This document shows, piece after piece, positions 5,989-11,208 of a DNA stretch of 11,208 bases (positions are counted from its first letter, which is position 1; every line of letters begins with the position of its first letter). This DNA comes from Bacteroidales bacterium (GTDB lineage Bacteria; Bacteroidota; Bacteroidia; Bacteroidales; UBA3663). The position numbers and the translations under genes were made by a program. The DNA lies in assembly GCA_004557315.1 (NCBI GenBank), contig SFEH01000068.1, forward strand, positions 1 through 11,208, given 5' to 3'. The notes below the pieces were generated by a model that saw only the letters and a program-made list of their open reading frames with translations, ran no database searches and was not told where the DNA came from.

Positions 5989-7487
5989 CTATGCTTACCT
6001 TCGCCCTCAAATCATCCATTATCTTGGCATTGTTCTATTGGGTGTTCTTCGCCCTTCTGAGCAAGGAGACCTTCCATCGTCTCAACCGCATCACTCTGCT
6101 GTCGGCACTTGCACTGTCGGTGTTCCTGCCTTTGACTCCCCTCACTATCGAGCTACCCATTGTTGAGGCTGCTGTTGAAGTGAACATTGAAGACCTTGGC
6201 GGTATGGCAATGAGTGTGGAGGAAACTGAAGCAAGCCTGCTGACATGGTTGAGCAATCTCCCTTGGCTCGCAATTTTGGCTTTCGTCTATTATGCTGGTG
6301 TGGCGGTTTCGTTGCTCATGCTCTTGATACAGTCAGTTTCGCTTATGCGCTATATGCAACACGGCTTGCGCCACACCGATGCTTTTGGCAATACCGTGAT
6401 TCTCAAGCCAGGGAAAGCTGCTTCGTTCAGCATCTTCCGCACCATTGTGATGAGTGTCGATGACTATGAGCATAATCGCGACTCGATATTGCGTCACGAG
6501 CAGGCGCACATACAGCTTGGCCACACCTACGATCTCCTTCTTCTCGAAGCAGTCAGGACTATACAGTGGTTCAACCCTTTCGTCTGGCTTCTTGGCCGAG
6601 ACCTTCGTTCGATCCATGAATATGAGGCCGACATGTCGGTTCTCAATCAAGGAATAGATTCCACTCAATATCAACGCCTTCTGGTCAGCAAGGCAGCAGG
6701 GCCCGCTGCGTTTGCAATGATCAATGGCTTCAACCACTCACAATTAAAAACTCGTATCATTATGATCAACAAACAGAAATCAAGCCCTAAATCATGGGCC
6801 CGCTACATTGCTCTTTTGCCAATGTTAGCCCTTGCATTCGTGGTCAGTGCCAATGTGCAGAGAGTGCCAGTTCAGCCTTCAGAGTCAGGTCAGAACATCA
6901 AGATTGTTAGCGATTCAGAACAGAAAGGCAAGCAGCTTGTCATCTGCGAAGGCAAGAAGATTGCCGACATGAACAGCATCGATCCGAGCACAATCCTGCA
7001 GGTTTCGGTTTTCAAATCTACAGATAACCTTCCGTCGGATGTCAAACAGCTTGCCGACAAGTATTCTGAAGAAGCAAAGAATGGCATTGTAGTAATCTAT
7101 GTCAAAGACGGCAAGTACAAGCCAGCTGAAATAAAGACAAGCGACATGAAAGTGAAGCTGAACGACCGCAATGATGTCTTTACCGCAGTAGAGCAGGAAC
7201 CAGAGTTCCCTGGAGGAACACAGGCACTCGTGGAGTTTATTCGCACCAATCTGCGTTATCCAGAGCCATGTGTCAAGGATAGCATCGAGGGTCGTGTCAC
7301 GCTTTCTTTCGTCGTAGAGAAAGATGGTTCGGTCACAGAAATCACAAAGATGCGTTCGCCAAATGAGGATCTCACAAAGGAGGCAATCCGCGTTGTATCG
7401 GCAATGCCAAATTGGATCCCAGGTAAGCAGCGAGGTGAGGCAGTCCGCGTGAGATACGTCCTCCCAGTCACTTTCCGTCTGAAGTAA
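5985..7487 (+). CDS. BlaR1-type M56 membrane metallopeptidase with C-terminal TonB-like domain
   Basis: This 500-residue protein has predicted membrane segments at about 8-27, 36-54, 93-117 and 273-291. The zinc peptidase motif HEQAH is at 171-175, on the cytoplasmic side in BlaR1. A likely third ligand motif HEYEAD is at 211-216. The region from about 292 would be periplasmic. Its last 100 residues (from about 402, PEFPGGTQALVEFI) are a TonB C-terminal-like domain ending in VRYVLPVTFRLK. BlaR1 proper has a penicillin-binding sensor there instead, so the signal should be different. Known M56-TonB proteins are common in Bacteroidetes, and their ligand is mostly undefined. It probably inactivates the adjoining BlaI-type repressor by signal-dependent proteolysis (inference from the family). 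A strong terminator follows 39 bp after the stop. Confidence 0.92.
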   Translation: MTMLTFALKSSIILALFYWVFFALLSKETFHRLNRITLLSALALSVFLPLTPLTIELPIVEAAVEVNIEDLGGMAMSVEETEASLLTWLSNLPWLAILAFVYYAGVAVSLLMLLIQSVSLMRYMQHGLRHTDAFGNTVILKPGKAASFSIFRTIVMSVDDYEHNRDSILRHEQAHIQLGHTYDLLLLEAVRTIQWFNPFVWLLGRDLRSIHEYEADMSVLNQGIDSTQYQRLLVSKAAGPAAFAMINGFNHSQLKTRIIMINKQKSSPKSWARYIALLPMLALAFVVSANVQRVPVQPSESGQNIKIVSDSEQKGKQLVICEGKKIADMNSIDPSTILQVSVFKSTDNLPSDVKQLADKYSEEAKNGIVVIYVKDGKYKPAEIKTSDMKVKLNDRNDVFTAVEQEPEFPGGTQALVEFIRTNLRYPEPCVKDSIEGRVTLSFVVEKDGSVTEITKMRSPNEDLTKEAIRVVSAMPNWIPGKQRGEAVRVRYVLPVTFRLK

Positions 7488-7526
7488 TCAGAGATTGTGG
7501 CTTCAAAACTTTATAAGAAAACAATG

Positions 7527-7561
7527 ACGCAGGGCAGATACATTGAGTGTCTGCCCTGCGT
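7527..7561 (+). terminator. Terminator of the BlaI/M56 operon
   Basis: A GC-rich stem pairs 7527-7541 with 7547-7561 (ACGCAGGGCAGA with its exact complement, plus three inner pairs, one of them G-U), with a 5-base loop. GTTGTTTTTG follows shortly after. This is the strongest hairpin in the window. Confidence 0.88.
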
Positions 7562-7618
7562 TGCAATGTTGTTTTTGCGTAAAAAAAGCAAGATGGGATA
7601 CTATAATACTACCCGTTT

Positions 7619-7650
7619 TTTGGAAAACTGCAAAAAATGAATTATCTTTG
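7619..7650 (+). promoter_or_regulatory. Promoter of the 25-codon ORF
   Basis: TTTG at 7619-7622 and TATCTTTG at 7643-7650 match both consensus elements, with a 20-bp spacer. The first ATG downstream, at 7672, opens only a 25-codon frame. Confidence 0.7.
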
Positions 7651-7671
7651 CAGTGCTAAAACCGAAGTAAA

Positions 7672-7749
7672 ATGAAATACAAAACATTAGTGATTCCTCT
7701 ATTTCATTTCTTGCGTAACACAATGTTACGTTACGCATGGGTGTTTTGA
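7672..7749 (+). CDS. Very short ORF (25 codons), leader peptide or interrupted gene start
   Basis: The frame begins MKYKTLVIPLFHF and stops after 25 codons. It is listed because a near-consensus promoter ends 21 bp before its ATG, the spacing expected for a translated gene. I recognise no family. Codons 14-22 are made up of the palindromic element at 7712-7737, so this part of the peptide is a by-product of that element. Two readings fit: a host gene start cut off by insertion at about 7705, or a small leader for the P-loop gene downstream. That gene has its own promoter, which weakens the leader idea. Confidence 0.35.
   Translation: MKYKTLVIPLFHFLRNTMLRYAWVF
7703..7737 (-). repeat. Palindromic GTAACG element, copy A (reverse orientation)
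   Basis: TGCGTAAC at 7712-7719 is exactly complementary to GTTACGCA at 7730-7737. Read on the minus strand the element is GCGTAACGTAAC-ATTGT-GTTACGCA-AGAAATGAA, matching copies B (9304-9332) and C (11046-11078). It faces copy C as an inverted repeat that extends into the GAAATGAA flank. Confidence 0.8.
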
Positions 7750-7844
7750 GTTTTCAAACACCTAACAGTATCTCCCTCAAACATTGGTTATTGAAATTAT
7801 CAAAATAAACTCTGTGGAACTTGTTTTCGTTAATTCCGATAACC

Positions 7845-7875
7845 TTTGGGGAGTAAAAAATATGGTTTACCTTTG
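7845..7875 (+). promoter_or_regulatory. Promoter of the P-loop (DUF3987-like) gene
   Basis: TTTG at 7845-7848 and TACCTTTG at 7868-7875 are separated by 19 bp. The ATG at 7896 lies 20 bp after the -7 element, the usual Bacteroidales distance. The rest of 7750-7844 is AT-rich, and I see no gene or clear structure in it. Confidence 0.7.
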
Positions 7876-7895
7876 CCCCATCTAATACAAAACGT

Positions 7896-9287
7896 ATGGA
7901 GCAGAGTAACCCAAATCTCAGTACAGATTTTGTCAAGGACATGCTGGCTGAGTCTCCTGCAAAGGAGCCGAAGGCGGTGGTGGCAGACCGCATTCCTAAA
8001 CTGCCAAAGAACGTGCATTGGGCGGTGAAGGCCGTGGTGGAGCCTTACCCTGAGGATCGTCAGGAGGCGATGGCACTGATGTCACTGCCTTTCCTCGGTA
8101 TGATGGGAGGTGACGCTCGCTTCCTCTACCGCAACCAGGAGGTGCATCATCTGGGCTTTGAGTGTTGCCTCGTAGGAGAGCAGTCAATCGGCAAGAGTGC
8201 GCTGACGCGTATGCAGAACGTGCTTATCTCGAAGGTCATCGAGGCGGACAATGAGACTCGCCAGAAGAGCGATGAGTATGCCGATGAGTGCATTGCTGCC
8301 GGCGATGGCAAAGAGAAACCGAAGGATCCTCATTATGGTACGCGCATCATGATGCCAAGCACCACAAAGGCACAGCTCTTCCAGAACCTCAAGAACCTCA
8401 AGGGCAAGCGTGCCATCATCACGTGCCCAGAGATTGACTCACTCAATGTGGCCAACAACTGGAGTCGTGACGGAGGTGCCAACGAGCGTCTGATGTTCGA
8501 CACCGAAGTGGGTGGTCAGGACACGAAGAGCCATGCCGGAACGAGTGCGCGAGTGCCGATGGCGGTGAACCTTGCCATGAGCGGTACGCCAAAGGCGGTG
8601 AAGCACCACTACAAGAATGCCGAAGATGGTCTGGTGACCCGCGTGGGCTTCTGCTCTTTTCCTCAGGACATGGACGAGGAGGCTGAGGAGCGTGCTCGCT
8701 CGAAGAAGAACATAGAGACGATCCTGATGATTCAGGACATTCTTCTCTCGGAGGCAGAGGGTGAGGTCATCAGCATTCCGCAGCTGAAGAAGCAGCAGCT
8801 GGAGTGGTGTGCACAGCAGAAGACGGTGAGCGATGTATCGGGCAACCAGAGCATCAACACGTTCCGTAAGCGTGCTGCTGTAATGGGTTTCCGTGCCGGA
8901 TGTACACTCTATCTGCTCGACGGCAAGAAACTGACTCGCAAGACTTTGGAGTTTGCCAAGTGGGTGAGCGAGTATGTGCTCTACTTCCAGCTGAAGTACT
9001 TCGGTGAGCAGATGAACGAGAGCATCGAGGAGAACGCACAGATGATGCAGGTGCCGGTCTTCGCTCGCAACGCCAATGCGTGGGTGTTCTGCCAGATGCG
9101 TGAGGAGTTCTACTACTGCAACGTGGAGGATGCCTACACGCAGATGGGCCTGAAGGCAACGGGCTATCGCACCATCGTGGCACGCTGGATCAAGAACGGC
9201 TGGGTAGAGAAGGTCGATAAGGACCGCTTCCGCAAGACGGAGCTCGGCCTCCAGATCTGCAACCAGAAGATGAAGGTGGTCTCGTAG
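7896..9287 (+). CDS. P-loop protein resembling DUF3987 / primase-helicase proteins of mobile elements
   Basis: The protein has 463 residues. A Walker A loop GEQSIGKS (94-101) follows the strand GFECCLV. A Walker B-like strand ending in acidic residues, AIITCPEID, is at 173-181. A SAR-type segment APMAVNLAMSG-like (221-230, PMAVNLAMSG) and the arginine in GLVTRVGF (249) could correspond to sensor and finger residues. The last 75 residues (VFARNANAWVF to KTELG) look like a winged helix with a final basic wing. This layout resembles DUF3987 proteins, carried by Bacteroidetes mobile elements and thought to act in replication or primase/helicase functions. No primase domain precedes it. It has its own promoter, and its stop is 17 bp before palindromic copy B. 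An ATPase role is well supported; the exact family and role are inferred from memory. Confidence 0.62.
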   Translation: MEQSNPNLSTDFVKDMLAESPAKEPKAVVADRIPKLPKNVHWAVKAVVEPYPEDRQEAMALMSLPFLGMMGGDARFLYRNQEVHHLGFECCLVGEQSIGKSALTRMQNVLISKVIEADNETRQKSDEYADECIAAGDGKEKPKDPHYGTRIMMPSTTKAQLFQNLKNLKGKRAIITCPEIDSLNVANNWSRDGGANERLMFDTEVGGQDTKSHAGTSARVPMAVNLAMSGTPKAVKHHYKNAEDGLVTRVGFCSFPQDMDEEAEERARSKKNIETILMIQDILLSEAEGEVISIPQLKKQQLEWCAQQKTVSDVSGNQSINTFRKRAAVMGFRAGCTLYLLDGKKLTRKTLEFAKWVSEYVLYFQLKYFGEQMNESIEENAQMMQVPVFARNANAWVFCQMREEFYYCNVEDAYTQMGLKATGYRTIVARWIKNGWVEKVDKDRFRKTELGLQICNQKMKVVS

Positions 9288-9303
9288 AGAATGTGATGTG
9301 ATT

Positions 9304-9332
9304 TCGTAACGTAACGTTCGTTACGCTAAAAA
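9304..9332 (+). repeat. Palindromic GTAACG element, copy B
   Basis: CGTAAC at 9305-9310 and GTTACG at 9320-9325 are inverted around GTAACGTTC. The full unit CGTAACGTAAC-GTTC-GTTACGC-TAAAAAC has the same layout and 3' A-rich flank as copies A and C, in the same direction as C. It lies 17 bp after the P-loop gene's stop. Confidence 0.8.
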
Positions 9333-9340
9333 CGGAGTTC

Positions 9341-9414
9341 CCCAAGAGGTGATTTTTGTTTCCTCGGGACGTAGCAAAATTTTCCTCGCGATGTAGCAAA
9401 TCTTGCCTCTTGGG
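9341..9414 (+). repeat. Wide-spaced inverted repeat enclosing the 22-bp direct repeats
   Basis: CCCAAGAGG at 9341-9349 is exactly complementary to CCTCTTGGG at 9406-9414, with 56 bases between them that include the 22-bp tandem units. With copy B and the REP-like hairpins it fills the 249-bp gap 9288-9536. Confidence 0.65.
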
Positions 9415-9427
9415 ACACTCTTACAAG
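9362..9427 (+). repeat. 22-bp tandem repeat, iteron-like
   Basis: Two good copies at 9362-9383 and 9384-9405 share CCTCGSGAYGTAGCAAA. A diverged third unit at 9406-9427 keeps only the CCTC start. The 22-bp period equals about two helical turns, as in plasmid iterons. GTAGCAAAAATTT also occurs at 11015-11027 inside the last gene, close to palindromic copy C. Confidence 0.6.
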
Positions 9428-9460
9428 GCTCAAAATTTTAACATTTGGTAATGGTAAAAA

Positions 9461-9506
9461 GTCCTGAAAGGACGACAGAAACCAGCGTAGGATGTCAACC
9501 CTACGG
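9461..9506 (+). repeat. REP-like double hairpin
   Basis: Two small hairpins sit side by side: GTCCT-GAA-AGGAC (9461-9473) and CGTAGG-N8-CCTACG (9486-9505), joined by GACAGAAACCAG-like sequence. This CCTGAAAGG plus GTAGG/CCTAC layout resembles short repetitive extragenic palindromes that I recall from Bacteroidetes genomes and that are often linked to REP-associated (IS200-like) transposases. None is in this window. It covers an in-frame ATG at 9492 of the next gene. Confidence 0.5.
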
Positions 9507-9536
9507 ATAGGTAACGCAAATAACAAGACATACATT

Positions 9537-10289
9537 ATGCACTATAAAAATCACGATACAGATGCAGCTCACCGCCGCATGAGAGAGCAACTCCTGCGCA
9601 TGGGATGGACGAAACACAAGTGCCCTTACCCAGCCAACGACAAGGTAGAGATGATGGCAGCATACCACTCGCCACACATCCACAACAGCTTCTTCTGGTT
9701 TGAGAACTGTCTGAAGAAAATCAATCCCATGGGCGAGGTGTATTATGCTCTGGAGATGCGTTGCTCGGAAATGGAGCACCTCTCATGGCGTTGCAATATG
9801 GACAACCCCAACAACCGCCATCCGCTCGATACACTGGATGCCTTCGACATGGCTCGCAAGTACATGCTTGATGGTCTGCCATGGGATTACGGTACAGGCA
9901 AGAAGAGCGAACGTGGCATCATCAAGATCATCGATTGGGAGAATCCCGCGAACAATACTTTCGAGTTCGTGGAGAACTGGCAAGGCGCCCTCAACGATGG
10001 CTTCGGTTGGGACTTTGTGCTCTGTGTCAATGCCATTCCGCTGTGTGGCATTGTGATTGAGAAGTCCTCTGAAAACCTCCAATCCGCCCTTGACATGGCG
10101 CAGTATCAGTTGGACAACGACTTCCAGTTCCCTGTCTATTGCCATGCGCTCGTCATCAGCGATGGTGAGAAGATGATGATTGGTGACCCATGGATGGACC
10201 TGGATGAGTTCACAGATATAGGCACACTGAAGGAAGCACTCAGACCTGTGGATTTTCTCATGAATCGCATCAAGACAATCCCCGAATAG
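9537..10289 (+). CDS. Stand-alone HsdR N-terminal-like (PD-(D/E)XK fold) protein with altered active site
   Basis: I start at the ATG at 9537, giving 250 residues. An ATG at 9492 is in frame but sits in the loop of a REP-like hairpin. Residues 112-215 follow the type I restriction HsdR N-terminal pattern: GLPWDYGTGKKSERGIIKIIDWENPANNTF, then WDFVLCVNAIPL where HsdR has RPDIVLFVNGIPL, then AQYQLDNDFQFP and ALVISDGEKMMIGD, where HsdR has lvviSDG...G. The first acidic residue (D159) is kept. The usual E-x-K reads GIVIEKSSE, so Glu and Lys are adjacent and shifted, and nuclease activity is doubtful. No helicase/translocase domain and no HsdM or HsdS is present. The first 110 residues are unrecognised. 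The next gene begins 11 bp later and is probably in the same operon. The role is unknown. Confidence 0.68.
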   Translation: MHYKNHDTDAAHRRMREQLLRMGWTKHKCPYPANDKVEMMAAYHSPHIHNSFFWFENCLKKINPMGEVYYALEMRCSEMEHLSWRCNMDNPNNRHPLDTLDAFDMARKYMLDGLPWDYGTGKKSERGIIKIIDWENPANNTFEFVENWQGALNDGFGWDFVLCVNAIPLCGIVIEKSSENLQSALDMAQYQLDNDFQFPVYCHALVISDGEKMMIGDPWMDLDEFTDIGTLKEALRPVDFLMNRIKTIPE

Positions 10290-10300
10290 CATCACATGGT

Positions 10301-11056
10301 ATGAATACACAACTCGAAGCTATACAGGAACTCATTCGCATCAATCGCGATGCTATGCGAGAGTTGGCAAAGGTGGCAGAAACCACCTCTGCCGACTATG
10401 TGCATATAGACAACGCCATGAGAGTGCTCGGTGAGCAGTTCCACTTTCTGTTGCAACAGAAGGAGGAACTGGATACAACAGTTGACATGACTGAACCAAA
10501 GGAAAATAATGGTGCGTCTGAGCTTTGCGAAACTTCATCAGATACACATATTATATATAACAAAGAGAAACGCGGCCGAGGAGCCGAGAAACAATACTAT
10601 CTAAAAGACGAGCAGTTTAAGCCTGCCTTCATCGCCCAACTCAAGTACATCTTTACAAATCACTATTCTGGCAGCAAACAGTTTTGTCTGCCAGATGGCA
10701 AGAAAGTCAAGGCTCATTATTTCTTAGCCTGCCTCTACGACCTCGGAGTGCAGCTTGGCATCACCACATCCGAAGCTCCTGTCAAGGATTTCTGCGAAAT
10801 AGTAAAAAACGCAGCAGCAGAATGTACTGAAGCTACAGACTTCAATACCGCCTACAACACCGTGCAGAAGGCTCTCAAACTTTGGAACCCATTCACAGGG
10901 CTCAACGCCAGTCAGCTTTACTGTACCACAGTACGGTTCCACCAGATTGAACCTTCTGCCGTTCCCGATGTCCACAAAGCTGAGTATCTTGAATGGCAAT
11001 CGCTCTACAGCCATGTAGCAAAAATTTATGAAGCTACGGAACAGAGCGTAACGTAA
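10301..11056 (+). CDS. Hypothetical protein, 251 aa, co-transcribed with the HsdR-like gene
   Basis: I do not recognise this family. Residues 1-60 are helical and charged (LEAIQELIRINRDAMRELAKV) and may form a coiled coil. Residues 60-100 are a low-complexity polar linker ending in basic KEKRGRGAEKQ. Residues 100-245 form a mostly helical domain with several aromatic residues (KQYYLKDEQF, AHYFLACLYDLGVQLGI, ALKLWNPFTGLNASQLYC). There are no membrane segments or signal peptide. It follows the HsdR-like gene after 11 bp, so a partner role is possible. The last codons (S-V-T-stop) are formed by palindromic copy C, so the present C-terminus may have been set by that element joining the gene. Confidence 0.75.
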   Translation: MNTQLEAIQELIRINRDAMRELAKVAETTSADYVHIDNAMRVLGEQFHFLLQQKEELDTTVDMTEPKENNGASELCETSSDTHIIYNKEKRGRGAEKQYYLKDEQFKPAFIAQLKYIFTNHYSGSKQFCLPDGKKVKAHYFLACLYDLGVQLGITTSEAPVKDFCEIVKNAAAECTEATDFNTAYNTVQKALKLWNPFTGLNASQLYCTTVRFHQIEPSAVPDVHKAEYLEWQSLYSHVAKIYEATEQSVT

Positions 11057-11078
11057 CGCATGTTACGCAGAAATTGAA
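11046..11078 (+). repeat. Palindromic GTAACG element, copy C
   Basis: GCGTAAC at 11046-11052 is exactly complementary to GTTACGC at 11062-11068, with GTAACGCAT between them. The flank GCAGAAATTGAA matches the flank of copy A read in reverse. It contains the stop codon (11054-11056) of the preceding gene and lies about 40 bp before the IstB remnant. Confidence 0.8.
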
Positions 11079-11107
11079 TTTACAAGTTTCATACGACTAA
11101 TTGTAAC

Positions 11108-11208
11108 AACAACGAACCGACAATTGCAGATGCCATAATGGATCGTCTGACGGCAAATGCACATCGTGTAGAATTGAAAGGTGAATCAATGAGACAGAAA
11201 AACATAAA
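11108..11208 (+). pseudogene. istB: C-terminal remnant of an IS21-family IstB ATPase
   Basis: The frame reads NEPTIADAIMDRLTANAHRVELKGESMRQK, matching the highly conserved C-terminal end of IstB (ADAILDRL-x3-xHRIEL-x-GES-R), the helper ATPase of IS21 transposition. Its AAA+ core with Walker motifs is absent: in-frame sequence upstream is open only back to 11078, after a stop at 11075, and is not IstB-like. Its place is taken by copy C and the hypothetical gene. The frame is still open at the window edge. It is a decayed or truncated IS21 end, marking an insertion or recombination junction near 11078-11108. Confidence 0.72.

Noticed and set aside
5590..7487. Beta-lactam resistance locus
   Set aside because: The regulator pair resembles BlaI/BlaR1, but the penicillin-binding sensor domain is absent and no beta-lactamase or PBP gene lies nearby.
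8854..9183. Minus-strand frame of 109 codons
   Set aside because: It is rich in Ser, Arg and Pro, as expected from reading the opposite strand of the P-loop gene, and has no start signals.
9440..9447. Promoter -7 element (AACATTTG) for the HsdR-like operon
   Set aside because: It misses the first T of the consensus, and the nearest TTGG (9410-9413) is 26 bp away, too far for a normal spacer.
9492..9536. Earlier start for the HsdR-like protein
   Set aside because: The ATG is in the loop of a REP-like hairpin and the added 15 residues look like translated repeat. I kept 9537 but note the alternative.
7703..11078. Complete transposon with defined ends
   Set aside because: The inverted outer copies invite this, but there is a third internal copy, no transposase or integrase, and I could not find a convincing target duplication. 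It is kept only as a hypothesis.

Overview
The window looks like a chromosomal segment from a Bacteroidales bacterium, most like Prevotella or Bacteroides. The reasons are promoters of the form TTTG-N19-21-TAnnTTTG, A-rich regions instead of Shine-Dalgarno sites before starts, an ArgR/GNAT/ArgG/ArgC/ArgD cluster of Bacteroidales type, a BlaI/M56-TonB pair, and IS21-type and DUF3987-type mobile remnants. All genes I support are on the + strand.

Region 1 (1-579) is the 3' part of purN (purine synthesis), closed by a strong hairpin terminator. Region 2 (about 582-5264) is the arginine biosynthesis cluster: the arginine repressor ArgR, a GNAT acyltransferase likely to make the N-acylglutamate that starts the pathway, argininosuccinate synthase, N-acylglutamyl-phosphate reductase and N-acylornithine aminotransferase. 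A Bacteroidales promoter with a candidate ArgR box in its spacer precedes argR. Three non-coding gaps in and after this cluster hold short tandem repeats with an 8-bp period. Two of them, on either side of argD, share an octamer family and carry the same octamers again on the opposite strand, so they can fold back. The gap after argD also has a perfect 21-bp inverted repeat.

Region 3 (5533-7561) is a two-gene sensor/regulator operon: a BlaI/MecI-type repressor and a membrane M56 metallopeptidase with a C-terminal TonB-like domain. The start/stop codons overlap, a perfect palindrome lies between the promoter hexamers, and a clear terminator ends the operon. No beta-lactamase gene is present.

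Region 4 (about 7600-11208) is accessory and mosaic. It has a near-consensus promoter driving only a 25-codon ORF, a P-loop protein of the DUF3987/primase-helicase kind with its own promoter, a 22-bp iteron-like tandem repeat, a REP-like double hairpin, a stand-alone type I restriction HsdR N-terminal-like protein with an altered catalytic motif, and an unrecognised 251-aa protein. The right edge holds the C-terminal remnant of an IS21-family IstB ATPase. Three copies of a roughly 30-bp palindromic element (CGTAACGTAAC-N4/5-GTTACGC) punctuate this region. The outer two face each other as inverted repeats, and the middle copy lies after the P-loop gene. This repeated element and the genes it brackets are the best candidate here for an undescribed mobile or defence-related unit. 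That reading is inference: no transposase or integrase is visible inside it.
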